DNA of 64,000 nucleotides from CAVRTM01 sp963696105 (GCA_963696105.1 CAVOIP010000003.1:1-64000); one strand, 5' to 3'. Positions 1-8,250 are shown, counted from the stretch's first letter. Numbers and translations are program-made. Notes: generated by a model from the sequence alone, not told the origin.

Positions 1-2
1 CC

Positions 3-71
3 GGCTACTACGCGGTCTTCCTGCGTGACCCCGACGGCCACAACGTCGAGGCCGTCTTCCACGGCAGCTGA
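3..71 (+). CDS. VOC (glyoxalase) superfamily protein, C-terminal end only
   Basis: This is the last 22 codons of a gene that starts before the window. The visible tail contains FLRDPDGHNVEAVFH, the usual ending of the second beta-alpha-beta module of vicinal-oxygen-chelate proteins. In that motif the Glu of NVEAV is typically a metal ligand. The family includes glyoxalases, ring-cleavage dioxygenases and antibiotic-resistance proteins, so the substrate cannot be told from this fragment. The reading frame closes with TGA. Confidence 0.75.
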   Translation, partial: GYYAVFLRDPDGHNVEAVFHGS

Positions 72-73
72 CG

Positions 74-336
74 TCAGCTGCCCCGACCCGACGGATGCGG
101 ATCGGCCCCTTCACGCTGGAGGGGTCGACCACCTTCCGCCCTGGGTGACCTCGACCTCGCCTGCCGCGACGAGCCGCCGCGCGGCCTCGCGCGCGGCTCG
201 ATCAGCGAGCGCCAGTCCTCGGCACCCCCGACCTGCCGCGCAGCCTCGGACGGGCAGATGGTCCTGGACGTGCGTCCAGCAGCGACCGGATGGCGCCCTC
301 CAGCGCGTGGTCGGTGGCAGAGGTCCCGGCCGGCAT
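74..336 (-). pseudogene. DUF3253 family small protein, frameshifted
   Basis: Pieces of one short protein lie in successive frames on the minus strand. They are MPAGTSATDHALEGAIRSLL, then TICPSEAARQVGG with EDWRSLIEP, then AAREAARRLVAAGEVEVTQG, then VVDPSSVKGPIRIRR. In order these match DUF3253, a small winged-helix-like family with the signature ICPSE, WR, VTQxG and KGPIRIR. At least three single-base shifts are needed, near 270-290, 205-215 and 137. Because all conserved blocks survive, a sequencing-indel artefact is as likely as a true pseudogene. Function in the family is unknown. It lies about 50 bp downstream of another broken small ORF on the same strand and may share its promoter. Confidence 0.6.
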
Positions 337-385
337 CTCCCCATCCTCGCAAACACGGCCACCACCCAGGTCACCGGCGGTGCTC

Positions 386-597
386 GTCACAGGATGAGGC
401 GGGCCGGCATCCTGGGGCAGCTGCGGGCGTGCTTGGAGCCGCACGACAGGCACGGCCGTGAGGGGTTGGCCGCCGATCCGTCCGTCCGAAGCAGCCGCAC
501 GCCGGGAGCATGCAGTCGGCGAACACGGTCACGGGCCAGGAGATGGCGCACACCGGGCACGTGCTCTCCCGTAGGTCAGGTAGACGTCCTCGCTCAC
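386..597 (-). pseudogene. Possible small zinc-ribbon protein, frameshifted
   Basis: A GTG at 597 follows a strong ribosome binding site (GGAGGAG, 7 bases upstream) and reads VSEDVYLTYG. The frame then breaks. Downstream in the other two frames are a CPVC pair and a longer tail containing RPCLSCGSKHARSCPRM that ends in TGA at 386. Two Cys-X2-Cys knuckles in a protein of about 70 residues suggest a zinc ribbon. I do not recognise the family. The assignment rests on the RBS and the paired cysteines. One or two indels near 555-575 are needed to join it. It could also be chance. Confidence 0.35.
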
Positions 598-913
598 CGG
601 ACGGCTCCTCCAGCTCTGCGCTCCCGCCCTGGCCGAGCGCGTCGTCGTGCGTTCCGGCGGCGGGCAGGCGACGGCAGCCGCTGGATCCCCAGCCGACCAG
701 GGTGGCGGTGGGGCGCCGCCGGCCCCATGCCGCGAGCCGGTCGTCCCCGGGGAACCGGGTCGTCGCCTGCTCGCCGAGCGTTGGTGCCTGCGGCGCACAA
801 CAGGATAAAAGCCATACCGCACCAAATAGGGCGAAAGGACCTCAGGTTTTGTTCCGCACTCCAGGTCCTCGGCGCTGACGCCTGGCAGGCCGACCGCCCC
901 GGCCCAGACACCG
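598..913. other. Intergenic stretch with an AT-richer segment at 790-860
   Basis: I see no convincing gene here; the long overlapping open frames are third-position shadows of GC-rich DNA. Bases 790-860 are clearly more AT-rich than their surroundings (runs such as ATAAAAG and CAGGTTTTG), as expected of a promoter. It would serve the leftward small ORF at 597. On the minus strand the segment contains GGTCCTTTCGCCCTA, which weakly resembles a DosR/DevR dormancy box, but several consensus positions are missed. Confidence 0.3.
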
Positions 914-950
914 CGACGCCCGCCCGACGGCGTGCGTCGGGCGGGCGTCG
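914..950 (-). terminator. Strong hairpin terminator after the alcohol dehydrogenase
   Basis: A perfect 15-bp stem (914-928 with 936-950) closes a 7-base loop, 19 bp beyond the stop codon of the leftward dehydrogenase gene. There is no long T-run, as is common for actinobacterial terminators. Confidence 0.75.
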
Positions 951-968
951 TACGGCGTGCGGTGCGGG

Positions 969-2033
969 TCAGGCCTTGATGGTCGCCGTGTCGATGACGA
1001 AGCGGTAGCGCACGTCGCGAGTCGACGACGCGGTCGTAGGCCTCGTTGATCTGGTCGGCCGCGATGAGCTCGATGTCGGCGACGATGCCGTGCTCGGCGC
1101 AGAAGTCGAGCATCTCCTGGGTCTCGGCGATGCCGCCGATGATCGAGCCGGCGAGCGCGCTTGTTGCCGCCGATGAGCGCGAACGCCGGGCACCTCGAGC
1201 GGCTTGGTCGGGAGCGCCGACGTCGACCAGCGCGCCGTGCGGGCGCAGCAGCGCTCAGGTAGTCGTCCATCGGCAGGTCTGCGCGACACGGTGTTGAGGA
1301 TCAGGTCGAAGGTCGCGCAGGCGCTTCGGTGAACGGTCGCGTCGTCTTGGTGGCGTAGAGTGCGTCGGCGCCGAGGCGCTTGCCGTCCTCCTCCTTGCGC
1401 GAGGTGCTGGAGAGCACGGTGACCTCGGCGCCCATCGCGGCGGCGAGCTTGACCGCCATGTGGCCGAGCCCGCCCAGGCCGACGACGGCGACCTTCTTGC
1501 CCGGGCCGGCGCCCCAGTGGCGCAGCGGCGAGTAGTGCGTGATGCCGGCGCACAGCAGCGGCGCGGCGACGTCGAGCTCGAGCCCTCGGGGATGCCGAGC
1601 ACGAAGTGCTCGGTGACGACGATCTGCTGGCAGTAGCCGCCGTCGGTGGGCTCGCCGTCGTAGCTCGTGGCGTTGTAGGTGCCGACGGAGCCCTTGGTGC
1701 AGTACTGCTCGTCGCCGTCCTTGCAGGACTCGCACTCGCCGCAGGAGTCGACCATGCAGCCGACGCCGACGCGGTCGCCGACCTTGTAGCTTGGTGACCG
1801 TCGGACGCCGACGGCGCGGAGACGATGCCGACGATCTCGTGCCCGGGCACCATCGGGAAGATGGCCTCGCCCCACTCGTCGCGGACCTGGTGGATGTCGG
1901 AGTGGCAGATGCCGGCGAACTTGACGTCGATCTGTACGTCGTCATCGCGCAGCGCGCGGCGCTCGATCAGTGCGGGCTCGAGCGGGGCTCCGGCGGCGGC
2001 GGTGACCAGGGCGGGGGTGTGGCTCACGGGCAT
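969..2033 (-). CDS. Zinc-dependent NAD(P) alcohol dehydrogenase (CAD/YahK-like), frameshifted
   Basis: This encodes a medium-chain, zinc-dependent alcohol dehydrogenase that would reduce aldehydes with NADPH, like the CAD/YahK group. The ATG at 2033 follows AAAGAGGA. The parts read in order as FAGICHSDIHQVRDEWG (catalytic zinc Cys), PMVPGHEIVGIV, GDRVGVGCMVDSC with CGECESCKDGDEQYC (structural-zinc cysteines), VVGLGGLGHMAVKLA (Rossmann glycines), AFALIGGNK and VRYRFVIDTATIKA. Together they give about 350 residues, the normal length. At least six frame changes (near 1795, 1579, 1315, 1270, 1160 and 1015) interrupt the reading. All conserved blocks remain, so sequence error is likelier than decay. 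A strong terminator follows. Confidence 0.85.
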   Translation of the reverse strand: MPVSHTPALVTAAAGAPLEPALIERRALRDDDVQIDVKFAGICHSDIHQVRDEWGEAIFPMVPGHEIVGIVSAPSASDGHQATRSATASASAAWSTPAASASPARTATSSTAPRAPSAPTTPRATTASPPTAATASRSSSPSTSCSASPRARARRRRAAAVRRHHALLAAAPLGRRPGQEGRRRRPGRARPHGGQARRRDGRRGHRALQHLAQGGGRQAPRRRRTLRHQDDATVHRSACATFDLILNTVSRRPADGRLPERCCARTARWSTSALPTKPLEVPGVRAHRRQQARSPARSSAASPRPRRCSTSAPSTASSPTSSSSRPTRSTRPTTASSTRDVRYRFVIDTATIKA

Positions 2034-2118
2034 TCCTCTTTCGTAGGGCGTGTGGGGGATCCCCTGGTCCAAGGCGCCGGGCACGCCGCCTATTCCGCTC
2101 CCGGGTCCCGGGCCGCCT

Positions 2119-2952
2119 ATGGTGGCCGCCGTGGAGGTCACCCTGCTCGGCACCGGAGCGGCCGACGGATGGCCCAACGCGTTCTGCGGGTGCACGTCCT
2201 GCGCCGTGGCCCGCGACACCGGGGAGATCCGCAGCCAGAGCAGCGCCCTCGTGGACGACGTGCTCCTGCTCGACTGCGGGCCGGAGACCCTGCGGCAGGC
2301 GGTCCGGGCCGGTCGCAGCCTCGCGCGGGTGCGCAGCATCCTGGTGACTCATGCCCATCCGGACCACTTCGACCCTGCGGTGCTGCTCTATCGCGGCTGG
2401 GTCACGGACCTGCCGCTGGAGGTCGTCGGCCCGGCGTCGGTGCTCGACGCCTGTGAGCACTGGATCGCCCCCGGGAACGACCGCATCACCCTGACGGCGG
2501 TCAAGGCCGGGCAGCAGCTCCAGGTCGGCGCCCACCTCGTCACCGCGCTGGCGGCGAGGCACGCGCAGGCCGGGACGGCGGTGCTGTACGTCGTCGAGAG
2601 GGGCGGCCGCCGACTGCTGTACGCGACGGACACCGGGCCGCTCGAGCACCGGGACCTGGAGCCGCTGAGCGGCCAGCGGTGCGACCTCGTGCTGCTGGAG
2701 GAGACGTTCGGCGACCGGCCGGTGCCGGCAGCCGACCACCTGAACCTGCGGACCTTCGCCGACACCGCGGAGCTGCTGCGGCAGTCCGGCGTCGTCGCGG
2801 GGTCAACGGACCTGGTCGCCATCCACCTCGGTCACCACAACCCGCCGATGCCCGAGCTCGCCGAGCGGCTGGCGGTCGTGCCCGCGCGGGTCGTCAGCGA
2901 CGGCACCACGCTGGTTGCCGGAGCCCCCGCGGATGCGCCGGAGAACACCTGA
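2119..2952 (+). CDS. MBL-fold metallohydrolase (PhnP / CobU-associated type)
   Basis: A 277-residue metallo-beta-lactamase-fold hydrolase. The start VEVTLLGTGAADGWPN and the metal motif THAHPDH (HxHxDH) are characteristic, followed by ATDTGPL and a C-terminal HLGHHNP. The paired cysteines in FCGCTSC after the first strand match the MBL domain that many actinobacteria fuse to, or place beside, the cobalamin enzyme CobU. No cobalamin gene is in this window, so the link is only by family. The ATG at 2119 is used; GTG at 2131, directly before EVTLLG, is an equally plausible start. It diverges from the alcohol dehydrogenase and converges with the permease. Confidence 0.75.
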   Translation: MVAAVEVTLLGTGAADGWPNAFCGCTSCAVARDTGEIRSQSSALVDDVLLLDCGPETLRQAVRAGRSLARVRSILVTHAHPDHFDPAVLLYRGWVTDLPLEVVGPASVLDACEHWIAPGNDRITLTAVKAGQQLQVGAHLVTALAARHAQAGTAVLYVVERGGRRLLYATDTGPLEHRDLEPLSGQRCDLVLLEETFGDRPVPAADHLNLRTFADTAELLRQSGVVAGSTDLVAIHLGHHNPPMPELAERLAVVPARVVSDGTTLVAGAPADAPENT

Positions 2953-3006
2953 GAGGGGGCCGGCCCGGTGTGTGCCGACCCCGGGTGCGGGCATGCAGAG
3001 CCCGGC

Positions 3007-4821
3007 TCAGGGCGCGACCGGCCGCCCGACGTACGACACCACGTGGGTCACCGGCAGGGAGTGGACGTGGCGCGCCTGGTGGACGACGCCATGGCGCAGC
3101 CAGGTGGAGTGCTCCTCGGGATGGGTGGAGATGACCAGCTGGTCGGGCTGGAAGGCAGTGACTGCGGCCTGGAGGGCGTGCATCGGCCGCGCGTCGCCGA
3201 GGGCCCCGTCGGCGTGGAGGCCTTCGCTGCGCAGGATCTGCAGCGCGTGGTCGAGCCGCGCCTGCGCCGCCTCGACGCGGGCGTCCCCGGCCCCGCCGGA
3301 CGGCTGACCTGCGGGGCCTGTGCCGGCGGGCTCCGCGGGGACGCACACGTGGTAGACGGCGTGGCCGGACCGGTCGATCCGGCGCAGCTCGTCCATCAGC
3401 TCGTCCGCCGCCACGGTCTCGTTGGCGAGGACCAGCACCCTCTCGGCGGCCCGGGCCCCGGCGGCTGCCTCCGGCGCGACCGACCCGCCACGCCAGCGGG
3501 TCAGCAGGTAGAACACGAGCACGAGGGCCCACGCCACCAGGCTGAGCAGCAGCTGGGGGCGGACCTTCTCGTTGACATACATCTGTACGAGCACGCCGAC
3601 GATGGCCACGATCGTGGCGATCGACAGGAACGGGAAGAACCACATCCGCACGATGAGCTTCTGCGGGTCGGTCCTGCGCCGCAGGACCACCTGGGAGACC
3701 GCGATCAGCAGGTAGACGAACAGGATGATCGCGCCCGAGGAGTTCAGGAGGAAGAGGAACACCGTGTCGGGCGAGACGGCGGCGGCGATGACGCAGAGGA
3801 AGCCGACGATGGTGGATGTCAGGATGGCCACGCGGGGCACGCCGCTCTTGCTCACCGAGATCAGCTGGGCGGGCGCTTCTCGTCGCGCCGCCAGCACGAA
3901 GAGCATCCGGGACGCGGTGTAGAGGCCGGAGTTGAGGCAGGAGAGCACCGCGGTCAGGACGACCGCGTTCATCACGTCGTCGGCGTACGGGATGCCCATC
4001 GCCTTGAAGGCGCTGACGTAGGGCGACGCGCCGAGCTGGGTGGAGTTCCACGGCAGGATGACCGCGAGCAGGAACACCGACCCGACGAAGAAGATGGCCA
4101 CGCGCAGCACCACGGAGTTGGTGGCCTTGGCGATCGCCTTCTCCGGGTTGTCGGACTCGGCTGCCGCGACGGTGGCGATCTCCGCGCCGACCATGGAGAA
4201 GATGACCACGACGATGGCGGCGACCACGGCGCTGGCGCCCTTGGGGAAGAAGCCGCCGTGGGCGGTGAGGTTGCTGAAGTCCCTGGACCTGCCCGGCCAC
4301 AGACCCAGGACGAACAGCGCGCCGAGGGCGAGGAAGACACAGATCGCGGCGACCTTGATGCCGGCGAACCAGAACTCGAACTCCCCGAAGGAGGAGACGG
4401 AGAACAGGTTGGTCGCCGTCATCAGCACCATCAGCCCGAGCGACAGCAGCCAGAGGGGCGCGTCGAACCAGTAGGTGATGATCTTGGCCCCGGCCACCGC
4501 CTCGAAGCCGACGACGATGACCCAGAAGTACCAGTACAGCCAGCCCACCGAGAACCCGGCCCAGCCGCCCATCGCACGGCGGGCGTAGTCGGCGAAGGAG
4601 CCGGTCGAGGGGTTGGCGGTGGCCATCTCCCCGAGCATGCGCATCACGAGCACGATCAGCACGCCGGTCAGCGCGTAGCCCAGGAACGCCGACGGTCCGG
4701 TCTCGTTGATGACGACGCCGGACCCGACGAACAAGCCGGCTCCGATGACGCCGCCGATCGCGATCATGGTCAGGTGACGCTGTCTCAGCCCCTTGTGCAG
4801 CGTGGCGGGCTCTCTGCTCAT
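3007..4821 (-). CDS. APC-family amino acid permease with C-terminal universal-stress-like domain
   Basis: A 604-residue inner-membrane transporter of the amino acid-polyamine-organocation superfamily, GABA/aromatic permease branch. The N-terminus has the conserved HLTMIAIGGVIGAGLFVGSG of transmembrane helix 1, followed by about twelve hydrophobic segments to roughly residue 470. After a basic hinge comes RVLVLANETVAADEL and later QLVISTHPEEHS, which read as a UspA/nucleotide-binding-like domain of about 140 residues. The ATG at 4821 is preferred over 4830 because GGGAGG lies 9 bases before it. Family knowledge suggests proton-coupled amino acid uptake; the tail may be regulatory. The substrate is not readable from sequence. 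Confidence 0.85.
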   Translation of the reverse strand: MSREPATLHKGLRQRHLTMIAIGGVIGAGLFVGSGVVINETGPSAFLGYALTGVLIVLVMRMLGEMATANPSTGSFADYARRAMGGWAGFSVGWLYWYFWVIVVGFEAVAGAKIITYWFDAPLWLLSLGLMVLMTATNLFSVSSFGEFEFWFAGIKVAAICVFLALGALFVLGLWPGRSRDFSNLTAHGGFFPKGASAVVAAIVVVIFSMVGAEIATVAAAESDNPEKAIAKATNSVVLRVAIFFVGSVFLLAVILPWNSTQLGASPYVSAFKAMGIPYADDVMNAVVLTAVLSCLNSGLYTASRMLFVLAARREAPAQLISVSKSGVPRVAILTSTIVGFLCVIAAAVSPDTVFLFLLNSSGAIILFVYLLIAVSQVVLRRRTDPQKLIVRMWFFPFLSIATIVAIVGVLVQMYVNEKVRPQLLLSLVAWALVLVFYLLTRWRGGSVAPEAAAGARAAERVLVLANETVAADELMDELRRIDRSGHAVYHVCVPAEPAGTGPAGQPSGGAGDARVEAAQARLDHALQILRSEGLHADGALGDARPMHALQAAVTAFQPDQLVISTHPEEHSTWLRHGVVHQARHVHSLPVTHVVSYVGRPVAP

Positions 4822-4982
4822 CGAGGTCATCCTCCCTGCCTCTGGCGAACCGAGGCCTTCCGCGGCCGCCAGCCCGGTGCTCCGGCCGACGACACCTTCG
4901 ACCTTGCTCCGGCGGCGCGCGGCGCGCAACCCTCTGCGGACCCGCGGGGGCGCAGGCGGCCCGGGCCCGGCATGCTCGGGTC

Positions 4983-6269
4983 ATGACCACCGGCCGGGAT
5001 CCGCGCGCCCTGGCTGCCGCGGCGCGCCGGCGCGTACGTACGGCACCCGCCCGTGCCAGGCGCGTATGGCGACGCCGCGGACGCGCCGTCCTGACCCGCG
5101 CCGGACGGCTCACCCTGGCCGCGGTCGCGGCGTACGTCGTGGCGCACGCCCTGTTTCCGCACACCCAGCCGTTGACCGGCCCGCTGACGGCGCTGCTCGT
5201 GGTGCAGGCCACGTTGTTCTCGACGCTGACCACCGGGCTGAAGCGTGTGCTCAGCGTCGTCGCGGGCGTCCTGGTCGCCGTCCTGCTCTCGGAGGTCGTC
5301 GGCCTGACGTGGTGGAGCCTCGGGGCGGTGATCGCGGCCGCCCTGATCATCGGGCAGCTGCTGCGCCTCGGTGAGCACCTGCTGGAGGTGCCGATCAGCG
5401 CGATGCTCGTGCTGGGAGTCAGCGGCGCGCAGGCCGCCGCCGCGTCACGGGTGGCCGAGACGCTGGTCGGAGCGGGCGTCGGGGTCCTGACCAACGTCCT
5501 GCTGCCGCCACCGCTGCGCAGCCGCGATGCGGGGACGGCGGTGGAACACGTGGCCGTCGAGGCGGCGGACGTGCTCGAGCGCGCCGCCACCGACCTGCCG
5601 GGGGGAGTCTCCCTGCAGCAGGCCATCGGCTGGCTGGAGGACTTCCGCCGGCTCGACCGCTCGGTCGAGCGCGCCGACGCGGCCGTCAACGAGGCCGCTG
5701 ACAGCCGCCGGTTCAACCCTCGTGCGGTCGGTACCGCTGACACGGACCCGCGCCTGCGTAGCGGGCTGGACGCCCTGGAGCACAGCGTCGTCGCCCTGCG
5801 CGCCGTCTTCCGGTCCATCGCCGACGGGGTCGCGGAGGCGGTGGGGGAGGACAAGGGCTACTCCTCGGAGCTGCTGGAGGCGTTCGCCCTGCTGCTGCGC
5901 GACCTCGCCGACAGCATCCGCGCCTTCGGGGCGCTCGTCCGCTCGGAGTCGGACACGCTCCTGCCCGGGGCCGAGGCCCCGCTCGCGCGGGCCATGGACG
6001 CACTGGGAGAGACCCGCGCCCGGCTGACCGAGCTGCTGCTGGTCGACGCGCGGGAGGACCCTGACCGGTGGCTGCTGCGGGGGTCCCTGCTCGCGGGGGT
6101 GGAACGGGTGCTGCGCGAGCTCGACGTCCAGGAACGGCTGCGTCGCCGGCGCCAGTGGGAGAGCGAGGCCGCCGACCGTGGTCCGGCCGGGCAGGCGATG
6201 GAGCGCCTGCGCAGCACGGGGCGTGCGGTGGCCGATCAGCCCCGGCGCCTGCGGTCACGCTGGCGGTGA
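4983..6269 (+). CDS. FUSC-family membrane protein (aromatic acid exporter-like)
   Basis: A 428-residue protein. A basic N-terminus is followed by about five hydrophobic helices up to residue 175 (LTLAAVAAYVVAHALFP, GPLTALLVVQATLF, VLSVVAGVLVAVLLSEVVG, VIAAALIIGQLL, AMLVLGVSGAQAAAA). A long, soluble, largely helical half follows. This is the half-size FUSC/ArAE layout, a family of presumed exporters of aromatic acids and related compounds. It is divergent from the permease, with about 160 bp between the two starts. The substrate is unknown. Confidence 0.7.
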   Translation: MTTGRDPRALAAAARRRVRTAPARARRVWRRRGRAVLTRAGRLTLAAVAAYVVAHALFPHTQPLTGPLTALLVVQATLFSTLTTGLKRVLSVVAGVLVAVLLSEVVGLTWWSLGAVIAAALIIGQLLRLGEHLLEVPISAMLVLGVSGAQAAAASRVAETLVGAGVGVLTNVLLPPPLRSRDAGTAVEHVAVEAADVLERAATDLPGGVSLQQAIGWLEDFRRLDRSVERADAAVNEAADSRRFNPRAVGTADTDPRLRSGLDALEHSVVALRAVFRSIADGVAEAVGEDKGYSSELLEAFALLLRDLADSIRAFGALVRSESDTLLPGAEAPLARAMDALGETRARLTELLLVDAREDPDRWLLRGSLLAGVERVLRELDVQERLRRRRQWESEAADRGPAGQAMERLRSTGRAVADQPRRLRSRWR

Positions 6270-6282
6270 CCGGGCCACGGCC

Positions 6283-6933
6283 TCACTCCTGCGACCGGTG
6301 GGCCTCCAGCAGGGTGTCGACGGCCTGGCGGGGGCCCTCCGGGGTCTGCACGGGCCGGGCGACCTGCTCGCAGCGGTCGACCACCAGCCCGGCGGCGCCC
6401 TCGCGCAGCAGGTCGACGGTGTGGAGCACGGCCGGGTCCTGCGGGCCGCCGACACCACGGTCGAGGTTGTCGCGGTCGTGTCCGACCACGAGCAGCCGCC
6501 CGCCCGGGCGCAGCCACGTGGCGGCGCGGGCCAGGAGCGGCACGAGCACCGCGCCGGGCAGCTGGAGGTAGGCCAGCAGGACCAGGTCCACCGGCGCCGG
6601 CGGCGCCCACCGGGTGACATCGGCGACCACCCAGGTGACGTCGATGCCGGCGGCCTCGGCCCGGCGCCGGCCGATGTCCACGCCGGCGCCGGAGAAGTCC
6701 ACGGCCGTGACGTCCCAGCCGCGGCCGCCCAGCCAGATCGCGTTGCGGCCCTCTCCGGCCGCGAGGTCCACGGCCGTGCCCGGCCGCACGCCGTCCAGCA
6801 CGGCCTCGACCGTGGCGTTCGGGGTGGTGCTCCAGACGGTGCTGTCCTCCTGCGCCGCCGCGGCGTAGCGGGCGTCCCACGACGCCGCGTCGCCACCGGT
6901 GTGCCGGGGCCGCTCGTGCTCGGCGCTGCTCAT
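6283..6933 (-). CDS. Class I SAM-dependent methyltransferase
   Basis: A 216-residue methyltransferase. SASWDARYAAAA-like opening residues precede motif I DLAAGEGRNAIWL, then VTAVDFSGAG (acidic residue that binds the SAM ribose) and VADVTRW. This is the small-molecule methyltransferase fold of the TehB/UbiE type. Its ATG overlaps the stop of the CsoR-like gene by four bases (ATGA), so it is the last gene of the leftward thioredoxin-DUF302-CsoR operon. That placement suggests a role in reactive-sulfur or metalloid detoxification, for example thiol methylation, but this is inference from context. Confidence 0.8.
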   Translation of the reverse strand: MSSAEHERPRHTGGDAASWDARYAAAAQEDSTVWSTTPNATVEAVLDGVRPGTAVDLAAGEGRNAIWLGGRGWDVTAVDFSGAGVDIGRRRAEAAGIDVTWVVADVTRWAPPAPVDLVLLAYLQLPGAVLVPLLARAATWLRPGGRLLVVGHDRDNLDRGVGGPQDPAVLHTVDLLREGAAGLVVDRCEQVARPVQTPEGPRQAVDTLLEAHRSQE

Positions 6934-7196
6934 GCGAGGGACAGGAAGAGCTTCTCCATGGCCGCGGTGTCCATCGACCCGTCCCCGTCAGGGTCGTTGA
7001 GGCACTGCTTGAGGCCGGTGGCGATGATGGCGAACCCCGCGCGGTCCAGGGCCCGGTTGACGGCGGCGAGCTGGGTGACGACGTCCTTGCAGTCGCGGCC
7101 CTCCTCGATCATCTTCAGGATGCCGCCGATCTGGCCCTGCGCCCGGCGCAGCCGGTTGACCACGGCGCCCATGTCCTCGGGCTTCAGCTCGACCAT
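6930..7196 (-). CDS. CsoR/RcnR-family repressor, CstR-like (persulfide-sensing type)
   Basis: An 88-residue all-helical repressor. The family Cys pair is present at residues 36 (GRDCKDV) and 65 (GLKQCLN). The histidine that completes the copper site in CsoR, equivalent to position 61, is Gly here. Copper sensors keep Cys-His-Cys. CstR-type persulfide sensors keep only the two cysteines, which form di- and trisulfide links. Together with flanking thioredoxin, persulfide dioxygenase and rhodanese genes, this points to sulfane-sulfur sensing. AAAGGA precedes the ATG. Palindromes of the family type lie in the divergent promoter upstream of its operon (8100-8250), so it is probably self-regulated. 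Confidence 0.85.
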   Translation of the reverse strand: MVELKPEDMGAVVNRLRRAQGQIGGILKMIEEGRDCKDVVTQLAAVNRALDRAGFAIIATGLKQCLNDPDGDGSMDTAAMEKLFLSLA

Positions 7197-7242
7197 GGTG
7201 GTCCTTTCGTTGTCGCGATGCTGCTGAGGGTAGAGCGGGCGC

Positions 7243-7650
7243 TCACGGGTGCGCAGGGGTGGGCGTGAGGGCGGACAGGGCGGCGGCGAGCCGCTGTCCG
7301 GCCTCGATGGCCACCGGGCCCAGTGCCTCGTTGCCGGTCAGGGTCACCATGACCGCGGGGTCCATCGCCTCCACGACCGTGGTGTTGTCGTCGACGGCTC
7401 GAACCACGACGTTGCACGGGAGCAGCAGCCCCACCGAGGGCTCCGCCTGGAGCGCGGCGTGCGCCAGGGGAGGCCGGCAGGCGCCGAGGATGACCTGCGG
7501 GGCCACGTCGACGTCGAGCTTGGCCTTCATCGTGGCCCGGATGTCGATCTCGGTCAGGATCCCGAACCCCTGCTCGCCCAGGGCCGTCCGCGTGGCGGCG
7601 ACCGCCTGCTCGTAGGGCTGCCGGACCGTGGTGCTGAGTGCGTACGTCAT
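7243..7650 (-). CDS. DUF302 family protein
   Basis: A 135-residue protein starting MTYALSTTVRQPYEQAV, with GFGILTEIDIRATMKAKL and ILGACRPPLAHAAL. These are the conserved blocks of DUF302, a small dimeric family of unknown activity. In the family the ILGACNP Cys is well conserved and could be thiol-reactive. GGAAG lies 6 bases before the ATG at 7650. It sits between thioredoxin and the CsoR-like repressor in one leftward operon. DUF302 genes are often found with sulfur-stress or CsoR-type genes, so a helper role in persulfide handling is likely but unproven. Confidence 0.85.
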   Translation of the reverse strand: MTYALSTTVRQPYEQAVAATRTALGEQGFGILTEIDIRATMKAKLDVDVAPQVILGACRPPLAHAALQAEPSVGLLLPCNVVVRAVDDNTTVVEAMDPAVMVTLTGNEALGPVAIEAGQRLAAALSALTPTPAHP

Positions 7651-7685
7651 GGCGACTTCCGTTCGATGGTCGGTGCGGTCGGTGG

Positions 7686-8072
7686 TCAGGACCTGCTGGC
7701 TGCGGAACCGGCCGGCTGCTGCCGCTGGAGGTCGGCGCGGACAGCGTCCATGTCCAGCGCCCGGATGCCGGCGATGACCTGCTCCAGCGCGGCGGCCGGC
7801 AGGGCGCCGGGCTGGCTGAAGACGAGGATCCCGTCGCGGAAGCCCATCAGCGTGGGGATCGACGTGATGCGTGCGGCGGCGGCCAGCGCCTGCTCGGCCT
7901 CGGTGTCGACCTTGCCGAAGACGATGTCGGGGTGGGCGGCGGAGGCCTTGTCGTAGACCGGGGCGAACATCCGGCACGGTCCGCACCAGCTGGCCCAGAA
8001 GTCGACGAGGACGATGCCGCCGTCGTGGACGGTCTGCTCGAACGTGGTTGCGGTGAGCGCCTTGGTGCTCAT
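7686..8072 (-). CDS. trxA: Thioredoxin
   Basis: A 128-residue cytoplasmic thioredoxin with the redox motif WCGPC (Cys30 and Cys33) after VLVDFWAS and the cis-proline stretch TSIPTLMGF. About 20 extra residues at the C-terminus (QRQQPAGSAASRS end) exceed the usual 105-110. It is the first gene of the leftward operon and starts at the edge of the promoter that holds the CstR-type palindromes (RBS GAGAGGAA, spacing 6). Thioredoxin reduces protein persulfides, which fits the island. Confidence 0.93.
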   Translation of the reverse strand: MSTKALTATTFEQTVHDGGIVLVDFWASWCGPCRMFAPVYDKASAAHPDIVFGKVDTEAEQALAAAARITSIPTLMGFRDGILVFSQPGALPAAALEQVIAGIRALDMDAVRADLQRQQPAGSAASRS

Positions 8073-8099
8073 GGGAGTTCCTCTCTACCGGTCGTGTTC

Positions 8100-8115
8100 A
8101 TACCCTTGGGGGTAT
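8100..8115. promoter_or_regulatory. CsoR/CstR-type operator, copy 1
   Basis: Perfect inverted repeat ATACCC-TTGG-GGGTAT, 27 bp upstream of the thioredoxin ATG. It matches the ATACCC-N4-GGGTAT half-site pattern bound by CsoR-family repressors and would control the leftward operon. Confidence 0.8.
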
Positions 8116-8157
8116 CAACGCGGGTGGCCGGGCGGGCATTCCGTTGCGAGGCGACCA

Positions 8158-8173
8158 ATACGGGGTGGGGTAT
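8158..8173. promoter_or_regulatory. CsoR/CstR-type operator, degenerate copy
   Basis: The sequence ATACGG-GGTG-GGGTAT keeps the outer ATAC and GTAT arms and the 16-bp length but has lost symmetry in one inner arm. It lies between the two perfect copies and may be a weaker site. Confidence 0.5.
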
Positions 8174-8234
8174 GCCACATTCACGCCTGCCGGATCGACG
8201 GAATGCCCAGGAGGGCTCTACCGTTGAGGACCAC

Positions 8235-8250
8235 ATACCCCCACGGGTAT
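8235..8250. promoter_or_regulatory. CsoR/CstR-type operator, copy 2
   Basis: Perfect inverted repeat ATACCC-CCAC-GGGTAT, 64 bp upstream of the persulfide dioxygenase ATG. It is well placed to block the rightward promoter and has the same arms as the copy at 8100. Confidence 0.8.

Noticed and set aside
25..1008. Long rightward open frame across the first kilobase
   Set aside because: Its residues are Arg/Pro/Ser/Ala-rich with no conserved motif, and the minus strand holds the readable DUF3253 and dehydrogenase blocks. It is a GC shadow.
2894..5854. 986-residue leftward open frame overlapping the permease and FUSC genes
   Set aside because: It is the shifted frame of the permease plus antisense of FUSC; composition is Arg-rich and has no domain.
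6930..7196. Copper-sensing CsoR, given CtaG nearby
   Set aside because: The His ligand is missing and no copper ATPase or chaperone gene is present; sulfur genes dominate the context. Kept only as an alternative.
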